Source of the DNA: JBDHUX01 sp039809405
GTDB lineage: Bacteria > Patescibacteriota > Gracilibacteria > Absconditabacterales > Absconditicoccaceae
Assembly (NCBI GenBank): GCA_039809405.1
Contig: JBDHUX010000004.1
Location: forward strand, 1 to 25,643
Reading direction: 5' to 3'
Length of the DNA stretch: 25,643 nt
Of this stretch, positions 1-10,327 are shown piece after piece. The translations under genes were made by a program, and so were the position numbers. The notes below the pieces were generated by a model. The model was not told the origin of the DNA. It was given only the letters and a program-made list of their open reading frames with translations, and ran no database searches. Position 1 is the stretch's first letter; each line of letters begins with the position of its first letter.

Positions 1-2
1 AC

Positions 3-608
3 TTTACTTCCGATATGTTAGATAAATTATGATGATTTACACATGAAAATAAACTTTCTTTTGATAGATATAATTTTTCTAAAGACAAGCGACAAGATAT
101 ATCAAGTACATTAACTTGAGATAGAGAAAATGACCGGTTTTTTGGTGATACGGAAAGTTTGGGAGTAAGGATGACAACTATAAAATATACTGATTTCAAA
201 TTGATAAACCATATGTGAGGAGGCAAGTACGATGTGCTACCTTGATCAAAAATACTTGACTTGCATCGAGGCACACATCCCAGTATTGCAACATTAAGTA
301 AAAATATGCTTGATTTACAAAATTATATAAAACATGAGCAAAAGAACACCACGGTTCCAGATGTTATATTATGAGTAAGTAATATGACTTTTATATTAAA
401 AAGATATGGTTTTGATCTCTTTGATCTAACTAAAGAGCAAGCTATGAAATCTGGTCAATATAAACATATGATAGAAAACACTGATTTACCTGATAGCTGG
501 ATAAAGCAGAAGAAAAGAATTGAGAGTGGTAAAAGACCAATTAAATTGGCTATTATACACACAGAAGATTTTTTAAAAATTGATTTTGATGAATTTATGA
601 AAAAATAA
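3..608 (+). CDS. Hypothetical protein, 5'-truncated by the window edge
   Basis: An open frame runs in from the window edge and ends at TAA (606-608), giving 201 visible residues when TGA is read as Gly. TGA occurs several times, for example in a Gly-Gly pair near the start and in the stretches MGGGKYDVLPGSK and VILGVSN. The visible part is soluble, mixed alpha/beta in composition, lysine-rich at the C-terminus, and has no membrane segment. I do not recognise the family. The next gene starts 5 nt downstream on the same strand, so the two are probably co-transcribed. CGA and CGG each occur and may mean Trp here. The reading frame is secure; the function is unknown. Confidence 0.75.
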
Positions 609-613
609 TTTAT

Positions 614-1300
614 ATGGCGAATATAAATAAAGTAGATAATCTTGATAAAAAAATCTGATGATCAAATAAATCAGATCATATTTCATATTTTCAAAAAAAC
701 ATCACAGATGAATTAAATCACAAAGAGTATAATAAACATAATTATTATCAAAATACCTCTGCGATATATCAGTCATGCGTAGCTCCTAGCAGAGAACCAA
801 ATTTTATCTCTGATAGTGGTACAAATTATCGATATGAAGATAGCGGGGTAGTGAGGGCGTCAGATCATCGAGGTAGAGTATGATCCAACCTTTGGTATAT
901 AGAGTATGATAAGCATATCGTCCCTGATAGTGAAGATCACCAAGTTTTCCTAGATCGTATGGAGTGTGGATACTGTTTGTGGGAAGATTTTTTACAATGA
1001 CCTAGTGAGTTTATCATAAGACCTATACCAGATTATCTGATCTCCAAAAAAGTATTGGAGTATGGTGACAAGGTTTATGTAGGTAAGGATTTTTATGACA
1101 TAAGACATCTCCCTGATGGATGGATGAACGATCATGATGTCTATGATCAAGTAGAGCAACAGGGTGTAGTGCTTGAGACAGTAGATAAGTTAAAACAACA
1201 ATTTTATGATTTTAATGAAGATGTAGAGTTCGAAAGCTATCCAACATATTTGAAGATAAAAAGAAAATTACTTGAAGCAAGGAAGAAAAGTAAAAACTAA
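614..1300 (+). CDS. Hypothetical protein
   Basis: ATG at 614 opens a 228-residue frame ending in TAA, with three TGA sites read as Gly (a GG pair near residue 15, then RVGSN and LQGPSEF). It is hydrophilic, rich in Asp, Tyr and His, with no signal peptide or membrane helix. A short CGYCLW stretch holds two cysteines, and the C-terminus is a basic helix (KIKRKLLEARKKSKN). It follows the previous gene by 5 nt and ends on the intrinsic terminator at 1299-1327, so it is the last gene of that unit. No family is recognised. No Shine-Dalgarno sequence precedes the ATG. Confidence 0.8.
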
Positions 1301-1327
1301 TCCGAGATCGTGTGTCTTGGATTTTTT
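1299..1327 (+). terminator. Rho-independent terminator after the two hypothetical genes
   Basis: A 9-bp stem, AATCCGAGA pairing with TCTTGGATT (one G-U), has a 7-nt loop and is followed by six T. It overlaps the TAA stop of the preceding gene. Confidence 0.8.
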
Positions 1328-1356
1328 GTTTATTCTCTTGTTATTTCGCATAACAT

Positions 1357-1387
1357 TGAGATCCTTCGTTTTACTCAGGATGACAAC
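1357..1387. repeat. Dispersed GAGATCC...AGGATGAC-type repeat
   Basis: Imperfect palindrome of the form GAGATCCTTCG...ACTCAGGATGACA in the 232-nt gap before the flippase. A longer relative lies at 5168-5207. Sequences of the form gagat-cttcg-n-ctc-gatgaca are spread through intergenic DNA of many bacteria. Here it looks like a degenerate copy with no coding content. Confidence 0.5.
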
Positions 1388-1452
1388 TAGTTTAACCTTT
1401 AGATAATTTGAATCCTTTATTATACTTAGAATGATAGCTATTGTATAAAACT

Positions 1453-1475
1453 TACTTGATAAAGTAGTTTTTTTT
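1453..1475 (+). terminator. Possible hairpin plus T-run upstream of the flippase
   Basis: TACTT-GATA-AAGTA hairpin (5 bp) followed by G and eight T. The stem is short and AT-rich. It could be a backup terminator or a leader hairpin before the flippase start at 1533. Confidence 0.4.
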
Positions 1476-1532
1476 GTTATCAAATAAATCAGATTATATA
1501 CATATCATTATTATTTATATCCAAGTGGGTTT

Positions 1533-3086
1533 ATGAATTACAAAGAAGTTTACAAAGATGCTTTTTGGCAGGTGGTTGGTAGAGTATTTTCTGCTGTGGG
1601 TTGATTTATAACAGTGAGGATGATGACTCCTTACTTATGACCTCTTAGGTATGGCGATTATAACACTATCTTGAAATACTTTGCTATATGGTCGGCATTG
1701 GCGGATTTGGGGCTTTATGTGATAGCTTTGAAAGAGATTGGTAAGATAAAAAATCAACTTGCAGATGATAGTATGCTTTATACAGAAGAGTGAAAAAAGA
1801 GATTATCAGAGTATTATAGTAAGTTTATGTGATCTAGGCTTATAAATTTACTCATAGTTTATGGGATAGCGATAGTTATTGCATATCTTATACCATCTTA
1901 TAATCAAAATATCTTTATAGAGTTTTGACTACCACTTGGTATGTTGTTCTCATCAATATTTGTGATATGATATTTTTTCCAGTTACCGTTGCAGTTATTT
2001 GGTAAGATGCAACATACTACATATTCGTTGATATTTTCTAGAATTGTGCAGATTGTGATTATGTGATCTGTTATACTGTTGCGGCCAGATATAGATTTCA
2101 ATCAAGCTGATAGCTGGACTGCTATGATATTTTGTGCATTGCTGTCTAGTGTGGTATGATCTGGGATAGCTCAGATAGTCTGGCAGTATTTTGCTTGAAA
2201 AAAATACATCTCATTACATTTAGATCTAGATCGATCCTTTTTTGTCGACCACGTCAAAAATAACCGAAAATTTTGAGTATGATACTTCATGAGTAGTTTC
2301 CATACTCTTGCTGTGAGTATGCTATTATCTTGGTTCTTTCCTACCAAAGATGGATTCGTATATGTGTGAGTATGGGCACTTGCTATGACTCTTGTAGAGA
2401 TACTGCTTATAGTACCACCTAGTATATGAAATAGTATACTACATAAGATATCTCACTCTGATACTACTTCCAAACTTAAAGCTCTTGGTACACTATTTAT
2501 TAGTTGTCTGATGATATGATCTATTATAGCTATCAATTTCCGAGTGTTTGGTAAAGAGATTATCTACTTGGTTTCAGGGACTAAGTACTTGACCGATACT
2601 TTATCTACTGTAGGAAGCCTGTGATCGGACTATATACTATGATTTCTGGGTATAGTGCTTGTGCTTACATTTTTGAAACAATCGTTAAATTATGTACTTA
2701 TAGCTACAGACCAGCAAAATAAACTATTTCAGATCAACACTTTTGGAGTGTTATTTTGACTTGCGATATGAGTATGAGTAGTTTACAATTATAACCTACT
2801 ATGAGGTATCATCGCACAAGTCTGGATAGAACTATTGTTTTTCTTGGGTGGACTTTTTTATTGCTGGAAAAAAAATATACTTCCAACTGTGGATGTATTT
2901 TTTATCATTAAAGTAGTTATAGTTAGTATATTGATTGGGACGATATGAAGATATACCGATAGTCATATCTTTGCTATAAATTTAAATTTGTGAACTAGTG
3001 TCATTAAGATAATCACATACAACGCGATCATCTTCTGATCTTTTTATCTTATTGGTGGTAAATATATCAAAAAACTTAGGAGATAG
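1533..3086 (+). CDS. Oligosaccharide/polysaccharide flippase (MOP superfamily, Wzx-like)
   Basis: 517 residues, ATG to TAG, with TGA used throughout as Gly. The N-terminus resembles Wzx-type flippases: an amphipathic start, then a first helix ending near TVRMMTPYLGPLRYGDYN and a second containing SALADLGLYV. About a dozen hydrophobic helices follow with the spacing typical of MOP flippases (usual length 400-520). Such proteins move undecaprenyl-linked saccharides across the inner membrane for surface polysaccharide or glycoprotein assembly. The substrate cannot be read from the sequence, and no glycosyltransferase genes are adjacent. CGA/CGG occur at membrane-facing positions (LL-CGG-PD, NF-CGA-VFG) and may be Trp. 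Alternative: another MOP-family exporter. Confidence 0.85.
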
Positions 3087-3180
3087 GCAAATTACTTTAT
3101 CATAATTGAACTTATACATACTATTTATCTATTTGTCAATGATTTGATAGGTAGGATGTGTATTTTTATACCCCAAAACC

Positions 3181-3209
3181 TTGCGAGATTATAATTTTTT
3201 ATGTATAAT
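3181..3209 (+). promoter_or_regulatory. Sigma70-type promoter for the TPR gene
   Basis: TTGCGA (3181-3186), a 17-nt spacer and an exact TATAAT (3204-3209), 37 nt before the ATG at 3247. Confidence 0.6.
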
Positions 3210-3246
3210 TAATGAGTTTATTTTTATATCATCTAAATATATCCTG

Positions 3247-3855
3247 ATGAGCTATGTTAATAAAGAATTTTTTGGAAAAATTTCCAATCTGATCGCAGAG
3301 AAGAAGTATCAAGATGCTATACAACTTACCAATCAGTATCTAAAAGATGATCCAAATAACGGAGATCTGCTTATTACTATATCGCAGATACATTATATGA
3401 TAGGCGATTATGATAAGTCGTCCAAACCGGTTGATTTTATGTTACATCAAGATCCAGACAATCCTATGTATTGGTATATAAAGTGATGTATAGAGTATAA
3501 GCAATCGAATTGGCAGCAAGCCAAAGATCATTTAAAAAATGCTTTGAAGATGACTTGATTTTGTAATCTTGAAGTGATGAGAATGTACGCTATGTCTGAG
3601 TTTTATTATGGTAATCAGGAGAAGTGACTCGATCTCGTAAGATATGTTTTTGATAGTGGTATGAGATATAAACACGACCCAGAAGTTATAACTGATCTTA
3701 TATCTATATATATAATTATGGAAAAACCATTGAAAGCAAAATCTATGATAGATTATTACAATAAACATCATGATAAGATGTATAGTATTGATAAAGATAT
3801 TTTATATTATGATAATATAGTAAAAAGATTTAATCCAAATGTGATTATTAGATAG
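3247..3855 (+). CDS. Tetratricopeptide-repeat protein
   Basis: 202 residues from ATG 3247 to TAG, with TGA-Gly in the middle. It is built of helical pairs with TPR spacing: KKYQDAIQLTNQYLKDDPNN, then QIHYMIGDYDKSSKPVDFML followed by DPDNP, then a third unit with NWQQAKDHLKNALKM. The C-terminal third (EVITDLISIYIIMEKPLKA) continues the solenoid. There is no signal peptide or membrane helix, so it is probably a cytoplasmic adaptor. An upstream extension to 3181 is open but overlaps the promoter, so the ATG just after it is preferred. The specific partner is unknown. Confidence 0.8.
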
Positions 3856-3927
3856 TCTTAGCTATATATTATTATATAACTTTACTATATTTTAAATTTA
3901 TTTAATAAATAACTTGATTTATAGATC

Positions 3928-4965
3928 ATGAATAAATTATTTCGCCGTATTCAAAATATAAAAAAGTATCTTTTTGATAAAGATAATATGCACATTTCTA
4001 TTTCGCAATTAGGCTGAAGTTTGGATATAGGTAAAAAAAGATCATTTATTCGATCTAATGCTTGATATATTATAAGGAAAAATACACCTCAGTTTTTATG
4101 AGTATGAGCACTTATATGATTTCTTATATTTCTATTAAACCTACTATTTATGGTATCTTACAGTAGTCAAAAAACTTCTCAAGAAGTCCAGGATAAACTT
4201 GGTATATATTTATACATTAAAGAAAATCCAAATGATAAAGAAATAACATACTCCAGGGTAATAGAATTAAAAGAAAAACTAGAAAAGATATGAGTAAAAG
4301 CAACATATACTAGTAAAGACGATGCAATAAAGCAAATATGACAGAAAATACCTTCTGTAGTAGATAGTTTCAAAGAGTACGGTATTGGTAATCCGCTTCC
4401 AGCTACTTTATATGTCACATTTAACTGATTGGAACAATTTACCAAAGTAAAAGACCTCATAAAAGTTTATGAAGATATCATATCCAATAAAGATGCAACT
4501 TCCAATGTACAAAATATCCAACAACAAGAGAAGAGAGTTCTTGATATTATCTGATTCGCAGATATAGTTGTATGAGTAACGTATTTCCTTATAGGTATAC
4601 TTGTGTTGATTATATTTACATTTTTGCTTTATGTGATAAGAATTAAGTATTATAGTTATGCCAAAACTATAGAAATATGGAAACTTATATGAGCCAAGTA
4701 TAGACAGATTAAATTGCCATTTATTATAAGTATGCAGGCGATATTAACTTCTTGATTTGTACTTGCTTTCTTATTGTGTGTAGTTTGATTTTACCGATTT
4801 AGTGGATACACAAGTAAGATATTTGGCGGTAGTGTACGGAGTATAGTGTGAAAAGATATATCTTTCTTATCTATCTCGTTTGTCCTACAGTATCTTGTTA
4901 TGATAGTACTTGCTTACTTGATATGAGGTGTATTTCTGGAGAGATTACTGAAAAACAACGATTAA
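3928..4965 (+). CDS. ftsX: Cell-division protein FtsX (ABC-type permease)
   Basis: 345 residues. After a roughly 50-residue cytoplasmic lead comes TM1 (GVGALIGFLIFLLNLLFMVS), then an extracytoplasmic domain with the family hallmark NPLPATLYV. Three more helices follow, separated by the conserved cytoplasmic block EIWKLIGAKYRQIKLPFII, which matches the EIM.L.GAT..FI..PF pattern of FtsX. FtsX works with the ATPase FtsE to activate peptidoglycan hydrolases at the septum. ftsE is not next to it in this window, which is unusual because the pair is normally adjacent. Many glycines, including the one in LIGAKY, are TGA. The start is supported by the size of the lead and by AT-rich intergenic DNA upstream. 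Confidence 0.88.
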
Positions 4966-5023
4966 TTTAATACATATTTGATAGTATAAAGATTTTATCT
5001 TACAAAGGCGAGAGGTCTGAGGT

Positions 5024-5053
5024 ATTTTATATCTTAGAATTTTATATCTTAGA
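5024..5053. repeat. 15-nt tandem duplication
   Basis: ATTTTATATCTTAGA occurs twice without a gap (5024-5038, 5039-5053) in the gap between ftsX and dnaX. Confidence 0.7.
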
Positions 5054-5167
5054 TTTTTTATTTTAATTATAATTACTTCGACCCTCCAAAAGTGGAGATG
5101 AAGATTCCCTAAAATATTTGCTTTTGAACGAAGTCTTTGATTTTATTTGAGAATAATAAGACTATTA

Positions 5168-5207
5168 GAGATCTCTCGACTTCGTTCCACTCTGCTCGAG
5201 ATGACAA
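5168..5207. repeat. Dispersed GAGATCT...CTCGAGATGACA-type repeat
   Basis: Intergenic palindromic unit (GAGATCTCTCGACTTCG, then CTGCTCGAGATGACAA), related to the shorter copy at 1357-1387. It lies between the convergent ends of ftsX and dnaX and is relatively GC-rich for its surroundings. Confidence 0.5.
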
Positions 5208-5234
5208 TGTAGTTTTTATTGTCATCCACAGTTA

Positions 5235-6713
5235 TTACCCCATCATCTTCATAAACAACTCGTTTTTGTCTATAAAATTATACTTGATATTGTATCACTG
5301 AGAGTATATCTTATGTAGTGTATCTTCAAGCTCTTTGATGCTTTTTGGATTTTCTAGTAGTACCATGACTCACTTATCTATCACATCTACATAGAAAGTA
5401 TTATTTTCTACCTTAGATATAGAACAACTTCTTTCTCGTATATCTTTTATGGTTTTACTGTGGATGCTTTTTACGATCAGCTCTTTCAGCTCTTTTTGAT
5501 CTATAGTGATTGGATCTTGGATATCAGCATATAAGTTATCTACTGATTGTTCCTCTATGATTTCGATAATTTCAGTTTCTTCGCTAGTTTTTATTTCTGA
5601 TTCTTCTAGTTTGCTTTCTATAGTTTCTGATTTGGTTGATTGGGGAGATAGAGTAGTCTTATTATCTTCAATTTTGTCATTTTTACTATCAATATTACTC
5701 ATATTAGTTGTGTCTTCTATATGACCAAACTCTATTTTGCATAGTAGATATATGTTTGGAAAAAATCTGATCTTCTCAAAGATAGACTTGCAGATATTTG
5801 TGATCTGAAGGTAAGAGGATATATTTGATCAGTGCATATGATTGTCTAGGTAAGAGAGAAATTGCTTTAGAAACACTACCATATCTATACCGTTACTCTC
5901 TGCCTGATCTATAAACTCAATGATACCGTCGTTATTTTTGTCTTTTCGCAATTGCACAAAATTTTCGAACTCTTTTTCGGATATCAGTCCGAGGAAGTTA
6001 GAAACATTCTCTTTATCTACTTTACCAAAATTTGATATCTGTTCTAGGTATTTAATTGCATCTCTCATACCGCCATCAGATATCTGAGCTATTAATTTTA
6101 GACCATCTTCATCTGTTTGTATATTTTCTTGTTCAGCTATGTATTTTAATCTCCCCACTATACCTGGGATGGTTATTTTTTTAAAATTGAAAACCTGGCA
6201 ACGAGAGATGATAGTCTCTGGGACCTTGTGCAGTTCTGTGGTCGCAAGTATAAAAACTAAGTACTCAGGTGGCTCCTCCATGATTTTTAACAAGGCATTG
6301 AAAGCTGATCCGCTAAGCATATGGACCTCATCTATTATATATATCTTTTTCTTTAGCTGTGTTGGTCTAAATATTGCCTTGTTTATGATTTCATCTCTTA
6401 CATTATCTACACTTGTATTTGATGCCGCATCTATCTCATAAAAATCCATAGATCTGTTTTCTATTATAGTTTTACAATTATCGCACTCGTTACAAGGATT
6501 TCCATCTTGTAAATTTGTACAGTTCAATCATCTTGCTACTATCCTAGCTATGCTTGTCTTACCTATGCCCCTTGATCATGTAAATAGATAATTACTCAAT
6601 CTTAACTCTCATATTTGGGACTTTATTACTTGATTTTTTAGTATTTGTTTCACAAAATCTTGCTCCACTATATCATCAAAATTTTTGGAACGGTATTTTA
6701 GATAAAGAGACAT
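5235..6713 (-). CDS. dnaX: DNA polymerase III subunit gamma/tau
   Basis: 492 residues. The N-terminus MSLYLKYRSKNFDDIVEQ is the DnaX signature. Walker A is TGSRGIGKTS (about residues 45-54), and its first Gly is a TGA at 6576-6578. A zinc-binding cluster follows (LNC, then NPCNECDNC), then Walker B/DExH IIDEVHMLS, NALLKIMEEPPEY, and sensor 1 TIISRCQ. The AAA+ clamp-loader core ends near residue 260. After it come a gamma-type collar region, an acidic Glu/Ser/Thr linker and a short C-terminal domain ending FMKMMG. The protein loads the sliding clamp at the replication fork. Only one product is evident: I saw no obvious slippery site. It follows the DUF1294 gene by 45 nt on the same strand. Confidence 0.93.
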
Positions 6714-6758
6714 TTTATATATTTTTCATAGATATAAAGATAATCTGATACTGATTAT

Positions 6759-7037
6759 TTAACCCAATTTTTCAAATAGAAATACAAATATTAACACTAT
6801 CCAACCCACACATATTAAACCAAATTTCCATAAAAAAGACCACTTAATACTCTTATGCCTAAGCCAAGATATTCATATTAGTCATCATATCCAACCACCA
6901 AGTCCGACTAAGATTAAGAGATTTTTTTCTGATACCCTTCGGTGTCATTTTATTGATTTATATTTATCGATATACCAGACAGTAAGAGTTATTATATTGA
7001 TCACTACAGTGTATCGTAAGAGTGCTTGAGTTTTCAT
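6759..7037 (-). CDS. DUF1294 family small membrane protein
   Basis: 92 residues. The start ATG overlaps the end of the vWA gene by 34 nt in another frame. Sequence order matches DUF1294: a hydrophobic helix, the motif YIDKYKSIKGH, a position encoded by CGA, RVSEKNLLIL, the glycine-rich GLGGWIGG, then LRHKSIK and a last helix. In DUF1294 the residue just before R-(I/V)-x-E is typically Trp, so the CGA at 6939-6941 (residue 33) reads naturally as Trp. The conserved Arg residues use AGG. The family has no firmly established function. It is probably translationally coupled to the vWA gene upstream and precedes dnaX. Confidence 0.82.
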
Positions 7038-7783
7038 ATAGATAAAATATATAGAAATAACAAAATTAGATGGGATCCGACCCAAACAGGCCAGAGTATA
7101 CTATTTAATTCATTCATTTTCAAAAACTGCTTTACCTTATTTATATTTGACGATAAGTCATCATCGTGCATAAGTACCAAAACTTTATCTTTTCAAATAT
7201 ATGATATAGCTTTATTTAAATCTATTCATTTATTTGTGCCAGAGTCTGTAATGCCGATTATCTTTACATTATTATATTTATAATCACCTTGACTGTCATG
7301 CGCTATCAAGAGTCAGTCTCACATAGCAGATCCGTAGATATCACCAGTAAATAAGTTTTGATCTACTGTAAGCCTATCGAGTGCCGATACTTTGCAATTT
7401 TTACAGTAGTCATAAGGAAGCCCAGCTACTAGTGTGATGGTGTGTTTCTTGCCAATACTATAAACAGAGCGGTATGTATCATTTATACGATCTATATTTG
7501 CTTGACTCTCACTTATGCTTGGACTCAAGTCTATCACTCGAGATATATTATCTAGGGGTGTTTTGATATCTAGGGGTATAAGTATAGATGTGATCAGTAT
7601 TAATGTGATAGAGATATTGTATACTCGTTTTTTTATGTGATTTATCTTATAACTTGGAATTGTGTACTTTGAACTATGTACTCTACGCCTCCAATACCAA
7701 AAAACCAACCAAACTAGCATAACGATAGCCAAAATTGGGTTTCAATAGATAGATATGTGTGATATTTGAATATAATCTGACAT
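7004..7783 (-). CDS. Membrane-anchored von Willebrand factor A domain protein (BatA/BatB-like)
   Basis: 259 residues. The N-terminal helix (PILAIVMLVWLVFWYW) is followed by a basic stretch and a second helix (ISITLILITSILIPLD). Then comes a vWA-type domain: VIDLSPSISES has the MIDAS DxSxS pattern, and IIGITDSGTNKGIDL matches the later vWA strand and loop. A C-terminal helix (LILLFLYILSIG) closes it. This topology is that of Bat/YfbK-like vWA proteins tied to MoxR ATPases, but no MoxR gene lies nearby. ATG 7781-7783 is chosen because the frame with TGA-Gly extends past an internal TTG. The residue before VIDLS is CGA, possibly Trp in the beta strand. Confidence 0.75.
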
Positions 7784-7899
7784 AATGTCCACATACTATT
7801 AAAATATAATTTTTTATCAAGTTTTATTGTGATTTACTATAAAAAGAAAAGATACTGGCAAACATCCAATATCAGTTTTGTTGTGGTCAGATATATTGA

Positions 7900-7946
7900 T
7901 GTGATAAGATAAAAATTGAATACAAATCTTACCTTATCACATTTTT
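7900..7946. other. Long-loop inverted repeat with T-run
   Basis: TGTGATAAG (7900-7908) pairs with CTTATCACA (7933-7941) across a 24-nt loop and is followed on the + strand by five T. It lies just beyond the stop of the lipoprotein gene on the - strand. It may be a weak terminator or an RNA-end structure; no + strand gene reads into it. Confidence 0.4.
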
Positions 7947-7949
7947 ATA

Positions 7950-8510
7950 TTAGACTCATTTCCGGAGATGAGCAGTGCCTCTCTCCCAGGATTTAAATCC
8001 CGAGAATCTCTCCTTTCTTTCTCTCTTGATTCTTTTCAAGAAAGATGTGTGCATTGTATATAACGAATCATCATACTCCCTAAACTCATTTTCAGGAATT
8101 TGGGATGATAATTTGATATATACCTTATCTAATGAGTCTATTTGACTCATTAAACTTTTTAGTACATCAATATCAATAGGTTGCTCATCACTTTGGATGA
8201 GATCTATAAATGAAAATATCAAACTATCCCTGATATTCATTTCTTTATACTTGATCCTATCGCCTCTTACAGTAAAAGAATCAAGCATCTCTATTAATTT
8301 TGTAATTTTTTTTGTGACACTATTAATGGTGTCACGTTTTCTTCCAGTTTTGCGATCCACTTTGGGATCAATTTTTTCTTTACCCCCTTGATCATGTTCC
8401 TTATTGATCACGATATCCTCGTGACCAATTTTAATATTTCCATTGGAATTATCTCCACAAGAAATAAACAACATAATACATCCCATCAATAAAAAAAATA
8501 ACCTTCTCAT
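7950..8510 (-). CDS. Small lipoprotein of unknown function
   Basis: 186 residues ending in TAA. A type II signal peptide is clear: MRRLFFLLMGCIMLFISCGD, with Cys18 as the probable lipidated residue. The mature part is highly charged (DHDQGGKEKIDPKVDRKTGRK), then helical with coiled-coil character (SVTKKITKLIEMLDSF; DVLKSLMSQIDSLDKVYIKL), and has a basic C-terminus (FLKRIKRERKERF). It should be anchored on the outer face of the membrane. No family is recognised. One TGA-Gly lies near the C-terminus. Confidence 0.72.
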
Positions 8511-8788
8511 AGTTTACAATTTATTTAGCATGTTAATAAATATATATTTATATATGAAAGTCAATATATATTTCTATATTTCTTTATATGAATCTATGCT
8601 TATGTGATATGATGAGTTGGTGATATTCTTATTCAACCAAGATTTATATATTGTGGATAGTTTGGTTGTCTACTTGTTACCTATTATATTTTAAAATAGC
8701 TTGCATTTTATATGTATCTGATTATATTCGTGTTATCATGATTACTATAGATTTACAAATTTATTTATTATATTAATTTATCTAAAAC
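8511..8788. other. Divergent intergenic region, lipoprotein / pilin
   Basis: 278 nt, very AT-rich, between divergent genes. On the - strand a TTGACT (8559-8564) followed by AT-rich DNA may be the -35 of the lipoprotein promoter. On the + strand TTGCAT-16-TATATT is a weak candidate for the pilin gene. A 7-bp inverted repeat CAACCAA...TTGGTTG lies between. Nothing decisive. Confidence 0.35.
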
Positions 8789-9304
8789 ATGACAAACAAA
8801 TTAAACAACCTTAGGAGGAGGCGAGTTAGGTGATGATTTACGCTTATAGAGATATTGATTGTGATTGTGATTATAGGTATACTCACGGTGTCATTACTCC
8901 CTAGGATCACTTGAGCGCAAGCTAAGGCCCGCAATGTAGCTCGTAAAGCAGATCTTAATCAAGTCGCCACAGCTCTTGCAGCTTACAATGGTGACAATGG
9001 ACAGTATCCTGATACTCTTACAGAGTTGACAGACCAATCTTACCTGAAATCCTTGCCAAAAGATCCTGGTAACAAAAAAGCTTGTTCATCAGAAGATTGA
9101 AATTACAATGGTTATGTTTACAAAAAACAGTGAGATGGCTATATTTTGTGAGCATATATAGAAAAAGAGTCTGGTAATGCTAGTGTAAATTACATATGAG
9201 ATTGTCCGCTTTCTGCTACTCCTAATACTATCTGCGACGGTAAGTGTGACTCTTCTACTGCCGATAGCAGCAACCTCAGATATGTTATATATCAAGAAAA
9301 CTAA
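8789..9304 (+). CDS. Type IV pilin-like protein (prepilin, class III signal)
   Basis: 171 residues. A short basic leader (MTNKLNNLRRR...) is followed by the prepilin peptidase motif G-FTLIEILIVIVIIGIL with Glu at +5. The Gly at the cleavage site is TGA (8834-8836). The N-terminal helix continues to KARNVARKADLNQVATALAAY, then NGQYPDTLTEL, KSLPKDPG and GYVYKKQGDGYILGAYIE, the usual type II pseudopilin/pilin order. The C-terminus contains four cysteines (DCPLS...TICDGKCDSS) that could form disulfides. It would be processed by a prepilin peptidase and assembled into a surface fibre. It is 18 nt upstream of the TPM gene and probably in one operon. Confidence 0.9.
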
Positions 9305-9322
9305 TACAATCTTTATCTCATT

Positions 9323-10327
9323 ATGATAGCTAGGCATAGAAGATTTTATAAAATTTTACTATATATTGGATTATTTTTTTGATCTTTTATTTTTTGTTTA
9401 GTAGGATGATATGAAGATAATTATTTCACTTATGCTACTTCTGATCCGATTTCTAGTAGTGATATTTGAGATATTGATGTGATGAATCTACCTCAGTTGG
9501 ATAACTATGTGGTAGATTTTTCTAATACACTAAATCCTATCCAATTAGGTGATTTAAATAAAAAAGCATCAGATTATGATATATCTACAAGTAATGAATT
9601 TGTTGTTGTTCTTATATCAAGCAGACAGGGTAATGAGTTGTATGATATCTCATCATCTATATTTAGAAGCAATAACATAGGTAAATCTTCTGATAACAAT
9701 TGATTATTACTTGTAGCTTCGCCATCTGAAAAAAAGTTAAGAATAATGGTGTGATATGGACTCGAGGGCGATTTACCAGATATACTAGTAAAACAAGTCA
9801 TAGAGGCAGATTTAAGACCATACTTAGACAGTTGAGATATAGTTAGCATGATAAACAGCTACTATGATATATTTGGAAAAATACTATCAGACAACGACTA
9901 TAAGGCTAGCTATATGATAAATAATGCCATAAGTCCTATCAAAAATCAAGATATTATAATTACTGTATTTATGATATGTTTTTTTATTGGGTTATTCTCA
10001 TCAATTTCTATACCAAAATTATCGAGTATTAAAAATGAGGAAAAAATTTCTAAGACCCAAAATATAATCTCAAATATATCTTTAATACTAATTTGAGTAG
10101 TATTCTTGTCTATGCTTATCAAGATATTTGCAATAAGTGTGTGAGCTATATGATATATATTTGGAGCGATACTATGATTCATTATCACTTGAAAAAGTAC
10201 ACCTACTGATGGTTGATGATGATTTTATTGATGATGATTTGGCTGATTTTGATGAGGTAGTTTTGGCGGATGATGATTTGGCTGATTTTGATGATGATCT
10301 AGTTGATGAGGTGGCGCTGGAGATTAG
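9323..10327 (+). CDS. TPM-domain membrane protein with glycine-rich tail
   Basis: 334 residues. Layout: N-terminal hydrophobic helix, a TPM domain beginning NLPQLDNYVVDFSNTLNP and running through EFVVVLISSRQGNELYD, LLLVASPSEKKLRIMVGYGLEG and LPDILVKQVIEADLRPYL, then three hydrophobic segments. It ends in a tail of about 40 residues made almost only of Gly and Phe/Ser, as in TPM proteins. The tail (about 10209-10327) contains 17 TGA glycines and only 9 GGN glycines, so under the standard code it looks like noncoding DNA. TPM proteins are membrane-linked and implicated in photosystem or envelope maintenance elsewhere; the role here is unknown. A terminator follows. Confidence 0.85.

Noticed and set aside
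661..1494. 16-nt direct repeat ATCAAATAAATCAGAT at 661-676 and 1479-1494
   Set aside because: One copy is coding and one intergenic, with no wider similarity; probably chance in AT-rich DNA.
6139..6441. 100-residue + strand ORF
   Set aside because: Antisense to the DnaX ATPase domain, whose motifs are unambiguous.
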